From CAZJYC01 sp964550165 (GTDB lineage: Bacteria > Acidobacteriota > Aminicenantia > Aminicenantales > Aminicenantaceae): a stretch of 22,283 nt of DNA. Both the position numbers and the translations under genes were made by a program. The stretch covers positions 1 through 22,283 of the forward strand of contig CAZJYC010000043.1 of the NCBI GenBank assembly GCA_964550165.1, read 5' to 3'. The notes under the pieces are model-generated. The model was not told the DNA's origin. It saw nothing but the letters and a program-made list of their open reading frames with translations, and searched no databases. Numbering within the stretch: position 1 is the stretch's first letter; each line of letters starts with the position of its first letter. This document shows, piece after piece, positions 1 through 8,329 of the stretch.

Positions 1-30
1 AAGAGATTTGATAGAGTGAGGAAGGGAGGC

Positions 31-102
31 GCTGGTATCCGTCCCTCCGAAGCCCATGGTGGCCGGTGGGAGGGTCTTTGGCGAGGAGGGATGGAAACCA
101 GC
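31..102 (+). other. Strong stem-loop, possible structured RNA of unknown class
   Basis: Positions 31-48 pair with 85-102. The outer six bases GCTGGT pair with ACCAGC, then comes one A-A mismatch, then TCCGTCCCTCC pairs with GGAGGGATGGA through a single G-U. Within the loop, CCCA (53-56) can pair with TGGG (67-70). The hairpin is GC-rich and is not followed by a T-run, so it does not look like an ordinary terminator. I compared it by eye with tRNA, RNase P, SRP, cobalamin, c-di-GMP and similar riboswitch cores and found no match. It lies upstream of the sigma70 promoter of the next gene, so it is probably not part of that mRNA. It could be the 3' part of an RNA gene, or a repeat, that begins near the window edge. 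Confidence 0.4.
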
Positions 103-173
103 TCGGTTCAAGTTGGCTTTTATCATCATAGGCCTTCACGGAAAAAAAGATGCTTACGATACTTATTTTCAGT

Positions 174-202
174 TAGACACATTTTCTCTTTTTTATTATA
201 AT
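174..202 (+). promoter_or_regulatory. Sigma70-type promoter of the DUF3943 gene
   Basis: A -35 hexamer TAGACA (174-179, 5/6 to consensus) and a -10 hexamer TATAAT (197-202, 6/6) are separated by exactly 17 bp. The expected start of transcription is about position 209, two bases before the ATG at 211. The mRNA would therefore be leaderless or nearly so, which fits the absence of a Shine-Dalgarno sequence. Confidence 0.55.
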
Positions 203-210
203 TATAACAA

Positions 211-1773
211 ATGAAAAAAGCAGGAATTTTTCTCGGCGCGATGTTGCTGATGATAAGCTCTTCCAGTTTATTCGCCGATAGAGCTGAAGACTCTTTCACT
301 TTTCAAAAATCCGAAAATCAAACGCTTTCTTTGATGAATTATCCTTTCTCTTTGGTGAAATTGAGAGCCAACGATATTCTTTCTCAGCTGGCCAATATCG
401 ACAGCGATGAGACTTCAATCGAGGAAAGTCTGTCTCAGAGAATGAACGCGGCCATCGCCCAGTTCAGTTTAGTTGCCAATAATATCTCCTTCTTTTCGCT
501 TCAGAGATTAGCTCAAACGACTTTACTGCCAAAGAACAAAAAATACTATTCAAAGACTGTCTTGGAAATTACAGGGCTTAATATGGTTTTATGGACTTTC
601 AACCATTACGTCATGAAAGAAAACTGGGCAGATATTTCACTGAAAACTATTTTGAACAATTTCACAGCAGGATTTGAATGGGATAATGACACTTACGTGA
701 CCAACCAGCTTGGTCACCCATACCACGGAGCTCTTTTTCATACGCTGGCCAGGAGCAACGGCTTCAACTTTTACGAGTCAACGCTTTACACAGCTCTGGG
801 AAGCTACATGTGGGAAGTTGCCCTGGAGTCGATTCACCCCTCCGCCAACGACATGATCACGACCACCTTTGGAGGCATAACCTTTGGTGAGGCTCTCTAC
901 AGAATGGCCGAAGTCATGTCACAGAAAACTTCAACAGGATTTGAAGGTGTGCTCCAGAAATCCTTAATCTTTCTGATCAATCCGGTTTATGGTTTCAAAG
1001 TTCTCACAGGAACGGCTCCGAAATTCGAAAACTCCAACGGAAAGCCATATTACGCCCTCAGCTTTCCCCTGGGAGCCTACAGGTCATCCACAACCGGAAC
1101 GAGTTTCGTCATCGCGACAAATATGGAATATAAGGACTTCCTGAGAAATGATGTTCCCGAGATCAGTCCTTATGATTGGTTCACCCTGAATGCTCGGTTC
1201 GGCCTCCAAGATAAAGGTTTTAATGACAAAGAAATCTTCACGACTGGAGTCATCGCGGGCAAAAAATTCAGGAATAATCTGGCCGGCCTCTTTGGAGTCT
1301 TCGATTATATCAGCACTCAAACTGCTGAAAAGATGTCTGCTCTTGGACTGGGCCCGGGTTTTGTCACGACTTTTGTTTCTGACTCAAACTTTTATATTAA
1401 CAGCTCAAGCGTTCTGTCCGTCATCTTCGGAGCCAGCAGCCCTTCCATCGATCTGGAAGAATATCACACCTACAAGAAGGACAATGCGCCATATTTTCTT
1501 GGACCTGGAATGCTGGGGCGAATCAACTTCGAGCTTGGAAGAGATGGCTTTGGCAGCATCAGCACCGGCCTCTCGAAATACTGGGTGCACTGCCTGACCA
1601 CTCAGGCCAACGAATTCCTGCTTATCTCGTCACTCAATATCCGGTATGACTTGACCAGCGTTTCCCAGATAAGCCTGGAGTATGATTATTATCTCAGAAA
1701 CGGCACCCTTCAAGAGCAAAGGGCGAGCGGAGATAATTATACCCTTCGTGCCCTTTATGTGGTCAAATTTTAA
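211..1773 (+). CDS. DUF3943 domain protein, probable outer-membrane/envelope protein
   Basis: The 520-residue product starts with a signal peptide (residues 1-22, cut probably after SLFA). The region about 118-240 resembles the DUF3943 family: HPYHGALFHTLARSNGFNF at 169-187, then a tryptophan-containing segment and a glycine-rich TTTFGGITFGEALYRM near 217-232. The rest alternates aromatic and polar residues like beta-strands, and the protein ends in phenylalanine (YVVKF), as outer-membrane barrels do. The family has no established biochemical function; an envelope location is inferred. The ATG at 211 is chosen because it precedes the signal peptide and lies just downstream of the predicted promoter; there is no Shine-Dalgarno sequence. 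Its stop is only 6 bp from the stop of the convergent PD40 gene, and no terminator is visible between them. Confidence 0.75.
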   Translation: MKKAGIFLGAMLLMISSSSLFADRAEDSFTFQKSENQTLSLMNYPFSLVKLRANDILSQLANIDSDETSIEESLSQRMNAAIAQFSLVANNISFFSLQRLAQTTLLPKNKKYYSKTVLEITGLNMVLWTFNHYVMKENWADISLKTILNNFTAGFEWDNDTYVTNQLGHPYHGALFHTLARSNGFNFYESTLYTALGSYMWEVALESIHPSANDMITTTFGGITFGEALYRMAEVMSQKTSTGFEGVLQKSLIFLINPVYGFKVLTGTAPKFENSNGKPYYALSFPLGAYRSSTTGTSFVIATNMEYKDFLRNDVPEISPYDWFTLNARFGLQDKGFNDKEIFTTGVIAGKKFRNNLAGLFGVFDYISTQTAEKMSALGLGPGFVTTFVSDSNFYINSSSVLSVIFGASSPSIDLEEYHTYKKDNAPYFLGPGMLGRINFELGRDGFGSISTGLSKYWVHCLTTQANEFLLISSLNIRYDLTSVSQISLEYDYYLRNGTLQEQRASGDNYTLRALYVVKF

Positions 1774-1779
1774 GTTTTA

Positions 1780-4700
1780 TCAGAATCCCGGGAAGAAAGA
1801 GAACTGGAAATACCAGCCTTTGCGGGCCCTGTTCAGAGGCTTAACATAATTGACTCCAATAACCAAATAGCCGAAAACATTCATCCTAAGCCCGACGCCG
1901 GTACTGGAGACCAGATGGCGACTTCCACCAAGAAAATCAGGCTTGAATTCATCCCACCAGGCAACTCCTGTATCGAAGAACGCTATAAAATCGATGGGCA
2001 GAATGCCGTAATAGCCTCTTCCTAGGCCCAGCACGTTGAACAGCGGAAACCGGAGCTCTGCGTTGGCCACAAAAATTTTGCTCCCAAAAAGGCTGGCATA
2101 GTCAAAATCAATTTCGTCATAGTCAAAAGATCCTGAGTTATAGCCACGAACGAGCGACTCATAGCCTATATAAATGGGATAGAGGCGGCTGTCTTCACCG
2201 CCTTTTCCGTAGCGGCCATAATGGAGAAAACGGAACGCGAGAGTGAAAGGCCTGAGGGGCATAAAATAGCGCCGATAGTCAGCAAGGATTGTGTAAAAAT
2301 CGATTGTCCCGACATAGGGAGCGACTTCAAAACGATAGCTCTGCCCTATGATAGGGCCGGTGGCGCCGAAAAGAGAGCTGTCATAGACAAGGGCAGCGCT
2401 AGCAAAGCCAAAGCTCAGGCTCTCGGGTGAAGGGAGCTTTTCTTTATCATCGATGAGCTTATAGCCGTCAATCAGAGAAAAGGCGCGGATGCGCCGTTCC
2501 AGGTCAAAATCGATGAGCTGGAAGCCTCCAAAAAGCTCAAAGCGCTGCACCTGGCTAAAAGGATAAGTCGCAAAGCCGGCAACTTGATAATTGATCTGCC
2601 GGTAGAGTAACAACTCCTCGATGTAAGCAGGTTCACGAAGGACCTCGCCGATCCCAGTCGAATACTGACCATAGACATAGGGAATGCGCTGGGCTACTGC
2701 CCCCCAGTTCAACCGCTGTTTGCTGTTTTGATAGCCCACGAGAAGCGACGAATCGATGAGCTGGCTGGCAATTTGAGTCATGCCGACCACGGTATGGTAG
2801 CCAAGCATATCGCTGAAGAAAAAGGCAATACCACCGCCTCCATAGGTCCCGAATCGGTCAACGCCGACCGCAACCTGAGGCTGACTGACATAATCCAGAC
2901 TAAGCTTCGGATTGTAATCGCTGACCGGAAAATCTGTCTCGCTGGGAAGACCGTAAATAGGGTTCTTTAAAAGGCCGANNNNNNNNNNNNNNNNNNNNNN
3001 NNNNNNNNNNNNNNNNNNNNNNNNNNNNNNNNNNNNNNNNNNNNNNNNNNNNNNNNNNNNNNNNNNNNNNNNNNNNNNACCGGAAAATCTGTCTCGCTGG
3101 GAAGACCGTAAATAGGGTTCTTTAAAAGGCCGACGAGTTCTCCTTCTGATTTGGTGCGGGGTGGGAGGACAGCAGGGTTGATCTCGCCGAAATCGGTGAG
3201 TTGCGACTCTCCAGCCAGAACCTCTGGAGAATCGACGGAGTAAATGCTGAATTTGCTCTCATCATATAAGCAATAGGCGAGCCGCCCGCTTGCCTGGGCG
3301 ACAGAGATAGCCGGACTGGATTCCGTAATCGCGCTAACCCCAGTGTAAACATTTGTCACCTGAAAGATTTTCTGGCTCTCCAGGTCAATTCTGTAAACGT
3401 TGGGAATGCCATCTTTGTCGGAGAGAAAATAGAGACTTTGAGAATCTGGAGCCCATTGGGGATTGATATTTTTTGCGCCATCGAAAGCAGGCATTTTTTG
3501 AATTTCACCAGTCTCAGGGTTCATCAAAGCCAGTCCCAGATTTCCTATATTCAACAGGGAAAGGTCTGTGGAAAATCTTTCTGTCACAAAAGCGATGGAA
3601 CGGCCATCCGGCGACCAGGCAGGTTGAAGGTCAGCAAAGGGGTCGTCGGTCATCTTCTTCAGATATCCAGTCTGGAGGTCATAGATGTAGATGTCTGTCA
3701 GGCCGCCAACGAGGGCAGAGAAAGCAACGTAGCGGCCATCGGGTGACCAGGTGGGATTTAAAATTTCTCCCAATTCTGAGAAAACAATCTCTTTTTCAAC
3801 TCTTCCATTCTTAACGTTGATCACGGTCAACGCTGGCTTCCCTTTGGTTATCGCTCCAAATATAAACCGCTCTCCCTCTGCATCCCAGCAGCCGGATGAC
3901 TTGATGAATTGCAAGCTTTCAAAATGGGGGTCGACGGCCGTCTTGGTAAATTTTCGCTCGATTTTGCCTGTTTGTGCATCCGCCAGATACATGTCGATCG
4001 AGAAAAGGTCTTTGGTTGAAAGAAAAACGACCTGCTTGCCATCAGGACTGAGGGCAGGTGAAACGTTCAGCCTGTTTTCTCTTGTCCCGATAATCACCGG
4101 ATTGCTCTGGGCCAGAAATTCTTTTGTTATCTGCTCAAGCGGTGTGTGAGTTTCTTTCAAGGAATTATGCCAGTCTTTGGACAGCTGTTCAGGAGAAATG
4201 CCAAGGACACTCTTGATGACCATCCTGTAATCACCGGTTCTTCCAACCGCTCTCATGAGTCTTGCGACCGTAGCATCTCCCCATCTGCCGGTGATATACG
4301 CCCAGAGGGAATGGCCATAACGATAAGGAAAATATTCTGGGCTATCGAGTTTTTTAATCGTGGGCAGCCTATCCTTTCGTGTGGCATCGCGCATCCACAT
4401 GGCTGTGTTTGAGTCAACCGGACCGATCGAGAGATATTCTGCCAGGCCTTCGACGAACCACAGGGGAAGACGAAGAATACCTGGAGTCGTCGTGGCATAT
4501 CCTGGATTCGCCTGAGAGGTGACATCGAACTGAAAGGCATGGACAAGCTCGTGTCCGATGACATGATCGGAATCAGCCAAAGTGGCACCTAGAGGCAGGA
4601 TGATTCGGCGTTTGAAGGCTTCGGTCACCCCACCTGTCCCCTCTCCGATGACGCCAGGAATGGCTGTTGTTTGCTGGAAATCAGGGGAGCTGGAATAGAG

Positions 4701-4973
4701 GATGAGGGGCTGGCGCCCTCTGAGCTTGTGGTTGAACATCCGGGACAATCGGGCATACCACCGCTCGGCCATCCGGGCCGCAATCGTGGCCGCTTTCTCA
4801 TTTTCAGGGTAGAAATATATATCAAAGTGCTCTGTCTGCATCACCTTGAAATTGAAAGTTCTATACTGCACCTTGTTGCGCCCAAAATACTGGGCGTTCA
4901 AGGAAGAGCCAGCGGTAAGAATCAACACAATTGATAAAACAAAAAAACACCTTAAAGGTGACTGAATATTCAT
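1780..4973 (-). CDS. Peptidase MA-like / PD40 beta-propeller / outer-membrane barrel protein, interrupted by an assembly gap
   Basis: Read across the gap as one gene. Removing the 100 N plus one copy of the duplicated 55 bp (155 nt) puts both halves in the same frame, giving 1012 residues. Domains: signal peptide (1-27, ending LNA); peptidase MA-like gluzincin domain with HELVH at 141-145 and WFVEGLAEY at 172-180, so the zinc ligands H141, H145 and a Glu (E175 or E179) are present; TolB/PD40 propeller repeats marked by SPDG-type turns near 309, 410, 454 and APDS near 508; then, from about 630, a beta-barrel of the BamA/surface-antigen type ending in FFPGF. The start at 4973 has a good Shine-Dalgarno sequence (GAGGAG). 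The architecture suggests an outer-membrane protein with a periplasmic peptidase-like head; the substrate is unknown. Automatic annotation will probably split it into two false genes, the barrel part starting at an internal ATG (2808). Confidence 0.85.
2924..2978. repeat. Left copy of 55-bp contig-end overlap
   Basis: These 55 bases, ending at the gap, are identical to 3079-3133. The length equals a k-mer commonly used in de Bruijn graph assembly. It is read as an assembly overlap and not as a biological repeat. Confidence 0.95.
2979..3078. other. Scaffold gap of 100 N
   Basis: Exactly 100 N, a conventional placeholder length. Because the same 55 bp occur on both sides, the gap most likely contains no missing sequence: the two contigs overlap. 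Confidence 0.97.
3079..3133. repeat. Right copy of 55-bp contig-end overlap
   Basis: Identical over its whole length to 2924-2978. Identity begins at the first base after the gap and stops exactly at the base corresponding to the last one before the gap. Confidence 0.95.
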
Positions 4974-5007
4974 GATATTTTCTCCTCTAAATTGAATTCC
5001 ATCTTAA

Positions 5008-5025
5008 GCTCCCTTGGTAGGGAGC
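5008..5025 (-). promoter_or_regulatory. Perfect hairpin in the leader of the PD40 gene
   Basis: GCTCCCT (5008-5014) and AGGGAGC (5019-5025) pair perfectly around a 4-base loop, 35 nt upstream of the start at 4973 and inside the leader predicted from the sigma54-like promoter. No T-run follows on the minus strand, so it is not a typical terminator. It could be an operator or an RNA structure. Confidence 0.3.
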
Positions 5026-5138
5026 ATCTAAATGCATATTATAGCTCAAAAGGCTCCAAACATTAAGCCCAACAAGACTGTACCTGCCATTCACAGCTAA
5101 TTTCCGTCTTAACCTGAATCTTAAGAAACGGTATATGA

Positions 5139-5154
5139 GCATCTTTTGTGCCAA
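5139..5154 (-). promoter_or_regulatory. Sigma54-like promoter upstream of the PD40 gene
   Basis: Read on the minus strand, TTGGCAC (5154-5148) is followed, at the exact sigma54 spacing, by ATGC ending at 5139. The -24 GG and -12 GC dinucleotides are intact; the -12 element has AT where TT is usual. Transcription would start near 5127, giving a leader of about 154 nt. Confidence 0.4.
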
Positions 5155-5166
5155 CCTAAGCCAAGC

Positions 5167-5418
5167 TCATGCCCTCAGATGAGGGATCGAAATTTGTCCA
5201 GATCTAAGGACATTCGTCCTCTTTTTTTCAATCCGGAGGGCTATCGCCCGTTCCACAGCCAAGCCGAGTTCTGGCTTGCGGATCATTCCTTTTTCTGCCT
5301 TTTCCTCAGGATTGTTACCGGGTTCGGTTATGAATTCCTCGAAATACTGGAGGCTCATTGAAACGCTGTATCTTCCTCGCGAAAGCATGCTAAAATCCAC
5401 GATAATGTTCTGGATCAA
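5167..5418 (-). CDS. Doubtful small ORF or gene remnant
   Basis: An open frame of 83 codons from a TTG at 5418. The same frame stays open upstream almost to 5490 without any ATG or GTG near its beginning. The translation contains a plausible hydrophobic start (AILPLLLQPFAKPLI) followed by a charged region, but I recognise no family. There is no Shine-Dalgarno sequence before the TTG. It overlaps the predicted promoter zone only at its downstream side. Probably chance or a decayed gene. Confidence 0.12.
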   Translation of the reverse strand: MIQNIIVDFSMLSRGRYSVSMSLQYFEEFITEPGNNPEEKAEKGMIRKPELGLAVERAIALRIEKKRTNVLRSGQISIPHLRA

Positions 5419-5593
5419 AGGTTTGGCAAATGGTTGAAGTAATAAAGGCAGAATTGCTTTGAAAATAGCATTTTCATCATTTAGTGGTAACTAGTCCACC
5501 ATGAAGATTAGCCTTTAGAGGTCGCTTTTGATAGCAGCTCACACGGAGGCTGCATGGAGAGTAAACCGTTTGAAAAGCTGAAAAGCCTGACCT

Positions 5594-6760
5594 TCAGCAG
5601 ACCTTCTTCAAGCGCAGGTAAGAAAGGTAGCCGACAAGGATAAGGAAATTGACGGTGATCACTGACCAGGACATGAACTCGGAATAAGGCTTTCTTCCCA
5701 TAATATCGTACAGGGAAAAAGCGATGATGATAAAGTTAACGGCAAGAATAGCCCTCCAGAACTTTGGGAATAGAAGAAAATTATGAACAAGGATCATGAC
5801 ACCTAAAACAGATATCAAAAGGGTGTAATCCCAGCCCAAGGGAGATATCAGGGGGATGAGGATGAGAAGAATCGAAGATTCCAGGATTCCGGCTCTGGCT
5901 ATCTTTTTTCCTTTAAAAATTAAATACAAAACGAAGAAAGCCAGAAAGCCGATGACGATTCCGGAGAGCAGAATGGCCAGGTTTTTGTTCCCCGTCCATT
6001 TGGTTAAAAAAGCAATGATCGAGATGTTGTCCTGCGAAGTGAGAAGGACTGGCGTCGTGCGGGATAGACTCGATAGCCACTCTTTAAGAACCATGAGATT
6101 CCCTCGAAAGCCATAAAAAAAAGAAGGAGCAAGAAGAGCCACAAACAGAAAGCCAAGCGCCGTCAATAAGGATTTCCATTTTTTCTTAATCAACAGATAT
6201 GGAAAAAAAACGAGGGCGTAGGGCTTTAAAGATGTGGCCAAGCCGCAGAAAAGGCCGGTTTGTATCTTTTCTTTTTTGTCGATTCCAGAAGTCATCTCCC
6301 AGATCATGAGAAGCAAAATCATGGTGACAAAGGCGTTGATCTGACCCAGTTGGATCTCTCTCAAAATAAACTTGGCCAGGACAAGCGGAGGGATGGCCAC
6401 CGCGTAAACAGGTATTTGTTGGTTAAGGATTTTCTTCGAAATAAAAAAAAGAGAAAACAAACAGAAAACGACGATGAAATACCAGATCAATTTGGCCGCA
6501 TCCAGAGGAAGAAAAGACAGGGGAAGATAGAGAAAGGCAGAAAAGGGAAGGTATTTGAACATGTAGTGCCCGTCTTTGGCCTGATAGAGCATCTCCCCCA
6601 GCCTCAGCCTCTGGCCCGCTTTATAATTCACCTCAAAATCAACCATGTCATCCTTGACTCTGTAGAGGAAAAGAGCGAGAAAGATAAGGAAGAGAAGCAG
6701 AAGGAGAAGGCTGGCCCTCCAGACTCTGCGTCTCTTGCTCTCTTTATTGCCTTTAAGCAT
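5594..6760 (-). CDS. GT87 / DUF2029 family membrane glycosyltransferase
   Basis: A 388-residue polytopic membrane protein with a positively charged N-terminus (KGNKESKRRR), a first membrane segment at about 16-33 and many more to the C-terminus. After the first segment comes the signature of the family: DFEVNYKAGQRL, LGEMLY and YMFKYLPFSAFLYLPLSFLP, resembling the D-F-Y, LY and YPP/PL motifs of polyprenol-phosphate-mannose-dependent mannosyltransferases. The acidic DF in the first extracytoplasmic loop is the likely catalytic region. Such enzymes transfer a sugar from a lipid-linked donor on the outer face of the inner membrane; donor and acceptor here are unknown. The Shine-Dalgarno sequence is weak. 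The next gene on the strand (GT9) lies 320 bp upstream behind a palindromic repeat, so co-transcription is uncertain. Confidence 0.72.
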   Translation of the reverse strand: MLKGNKESKRRRVWRASLLLLLLFLIFLALFLYRVKDDMVDFEVNYKAGQRLRLGEMLYQAKDGHYMFKYLPFSAFLYLPLSFLPLDAAKLIWYFIVVFCLFSLFFISKKILNQQIPVYAVAIPPLVLAKFILREIQLGQINAFVTMILLLMIWEMTSGIDKKEKIQTGLFCGLATSLKPYALVFFPYLLIKKKWKSLLTALGFLFVALLAPSFFYGFRGNLMVLKEWLSSLSRTTPVLLTSQDNISIIAFLTKWTGNKNLAILLSGIVIGFLAFFVLYLIFKGKKIARAGILESSILLILIPLISPLGWDYTLLISVLGVMILVHNFLLFPKFWRAILAVNFIIIAFSLYDIMGRKPYSEFMSWSVITVNFLILVGYLSYLRLKKVC

Positions 6761-6890
6761 TAAACGATTTTCCGATTCTCTGAGCTCCTATCGTTCTTTC
6801 CTTAGGAATCTTTGAAAGAATGGTTTCTTGATCCAAGCAAAGGCTACGCGGATACGAATATAAGCGCAATGATTCATTTATTACCGCAAA

Positions 6891-7045
6891 GAGGCGAAGC
6901 CGCGAGCGGAGTGTGGCGGGAAGCGACGCGGCAGTCTTATTCCTGTCATTGGCAGTCGACTCATGCGTCTCATGCGAGCGTAGCGAAGCAATCTCATAAA
7001 TTTATAGATTGCCGCGCTGCCTTCTGTCACTCGCATGTATGATAA
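6891..7045. repeat. REP/MITE-like palindromic intergenic element
   Basis: The core is an imperfect palindrome at 6971-7037. CATGCGAG (6971-6978) is exactly complementary to CTCGCATG (7030-7037), and inside it GCAATCT (6988-6994) pairs with AGATTGC (7006-7012) around ATAAATTTAT. The phrase GCGAGCGTAGCGAAGCAATCTC is a recurrent intergenic motif of many bacterial genomes (the GCGAG...GAAGCAATC type). The flank 6891-6945 holds a second degenerate unit (GAGGCGAAGCCGCGAGCGGAG). No transposase is nearby. It fills most of the gap between the GT9 and GT87 genes and may act as the end of the GT9 transcript. Confidence 0.6.
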
Positions 7046-7080
7046 CATAACGACATTTAATGCGTTTGTATTAGTTTGGT

Positions 7081-8292
7081 TCATAAATATTTTTTCACCT
7101 CTTCATAGACTTCGGCGGCTGAAATGGCTTTTAAACACTTGTTGTCGTTGCACGGGGAACGACGCTGGTTGAAGGCGGAGATGCAAGGGCTGCAGGCATA
7201 GTTAGCATAAAAAACGCGGCAATTTTTTCCCAACGGTCCGTAAAGCTTCGGAGTTTCCGGGCCGTAAAGAGCAAATGTCTTGATGTCTGTCAGGCTCGAA
7301 AAATGGACAGGCCCGCTGTCATTAGTCACAAGAATATCCGACAGGCTGTACAGAGTGAGCAACTCCAGGAAAGTCGTCTTTCCAGCAAAATTGATGCATC
7401 TTGAAGAGCCGACAGCCTCGCAGATTCCCTGGGCATATTCCCTTTCCGAATCTGTTCCGGTGATGACAATATAGACGTCCTGATGCTGGAGAAGGAGCTT
7501 TGCCAGTTCGGCATAATTCTCTGCCGGCCATCTCCTCACCGGAACAAGGTCGCTGGCATTCGGGTTGAGCAGGACAATCTTCTTAGATTTGACTAGATTC
7601 TTGTTTTTATCCTGAAGCTTGGCCAGCATGTCTATCTTCAATTTCTCTGAAACGTTCATTTTTGGGACGCGAAGCGGATCAGTCCCGACTGGCTTTTTGG
7701 TCAGGGGGATTTCGCCCTTGGGTGCTGCCAGAGCATCGATCAAGTTGAGCAGGTTGTGGGCCAGGTGAATATAAGGATTGAATTCCACTTTGTGGGTCAG
7801 AAAATTTCCACGGTACAGGCCTTCATTATGGTACCTGTAAAAGCCCACCCTGCTTTTTGCCCCGCAAAGATAGCCAAGAATGGCTGTGAACCTGGCAAAA
7901 AGCTCCATGTCGATGCATACATTTATTTTCTTTTTTCTCAACTGCTGCAAGGTCTTGGCTGTTGTCGTCATAAACTCAATAAAATTCCTGCTGCTTATGG
8001 TGAAGACATTTTCTTCGGGAAAAACACCCAGCACATCGACCGCGCACCGGTTCTCTCTAAAGGTCAAAAAATAGAGCTCTGCCTCAGGAAACATTTTCTT
8101 TGTCTTCTCGAAAAGAGAGTAGGCCAAGAGGATACTTCCCATCTCTGAGAGCTCGATGAACAAGATTTTTTTTGGGCTCTTGAATGGCTCGGGTTTCCTG
8201 ATTATTTTTGCCAGGCTGTGAACACACGATAGGACAAAGCAGAGAGGAACTCCCGCTCTTCGGTCGATGAACCTCATCATGCTGACTTTCAT
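7081..8292 (-). CDS. GT9 family glycosyltransferase (ADP-heptose:LPS heptosyltransferase-like)
   Basis: The 403-residue product has the two Rossmann domains of GT-B enzymes. The N-terminal one begins at about residue 41 (KKILFIELSEMGSILLA); the C-terminal one (238-403) carries the family's donor-binding signature TNDSGPVHFSSLTDIKTFALYGPETP at 323-348. A cysteine set, CSPC (367-370) then SPCNDNKC (379-386), is typical of a GT9 subgroup. A residue range 1-40 with a hydrophobic patch precedes the fold and may be a membrane anchor. Members transfer heptose or related sugars to lipopolysaccharide or other surface glycans in the cytoplasm; the exact sugar cannot be read from sequence. It follows the aldolase/kinase gene by 37 bp and may be co-transcribed. 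The Shine-Dalgarno sequence is weak (AAGAAAGA directly before the ATG). Confidence 0.8.
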   Translation of the reverse strand: MKVSMMRFIDRRAGVPLCFVLSCVHSLAKIIRKPEPFKSPKKILFIELSEMGSILLAYSLFEKTKKMFPEAELYFLTFRENRCAVDVLGVFPEENVFTISSRNFIEFMTTTAKTLQQLRKKKINVCIDMELFARFTAILGYLCGAKSRVGFYRYHNEGLYRGNFLTHKVEFNPYIHLAHNLLNLIDALAAPKGEIPLTKKPVGTDPLRVPKMNVSEKLKIDMLAKLQDKNKNLVKSKKIVLLNPNASDLVPVRRWPAENYAELAKLLLQHQDVYIVITGTDSEREYAQGICEAVGSSRCINFAGKTTFLELLTLYSLSDILVTNDSGPVHFSSLTDIKTFALYGPETPKLYGPLGKNCRVFYANYACSPCISAFNQRRSPCNDNKCLKAISAAEVYEEVKKYL

Positions 8293-8329
8293 TCTTTCTT
8301 GAGCTTCTTAAGGATGCATCAGGCCCATT

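Larger units (their letters stand above)
4974..5593. other. Intergenic region of about 620 bp
   Basis: No convincing gene is present. It contains a small perfect hairpin (5008-5025), a sigma54-like promoter facing the PD40 gene (5139-5154), a palindrome CCCTCA-GA-TGAGGG (5172-5185), a weak terminator-like hairpin on the plus strand (AGGAC/GTCCT at 5207-5220 followed by seven T) and a doubtful open frame on the minus strand (5167-5418). Confidence 0.6.

Noticed and set aside
101..125. GGTTCAAGTT, resembling a tRNA T-loop
   Set aside because: The flanking bases do not form a T-stem and no acceptor, D or anticodon arms fit.
16..201. Open frame of 61 codons before the DUF3943 gene
   Set aside because: It runs through the long stem-loop and the promoter, has a composition unlike the neighbouring proteins, and has no Shine-Dalgarno sequence.
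2221..2970. Plus-strand open frames opposite the PD40/barrel gene
   Set aside because: They are shadows of the minus-strand coding sequence; no ribosome binding site or family resemblance.
2924..3133. 55-bp direct repeat as a target-site duplication or tandem duplication
   Set aside because: The copies end exactly at the N run and the reading frame is restored only when one copy is removed, so an assembly overlap explains it better.
5207..5228. Plus-strand terminator (AGGAC/GTCCT plus T-run)
   Set aside because: The stem is only 5 bp and no plus-strand gene precedes it; reported only as part of the intergenic description.
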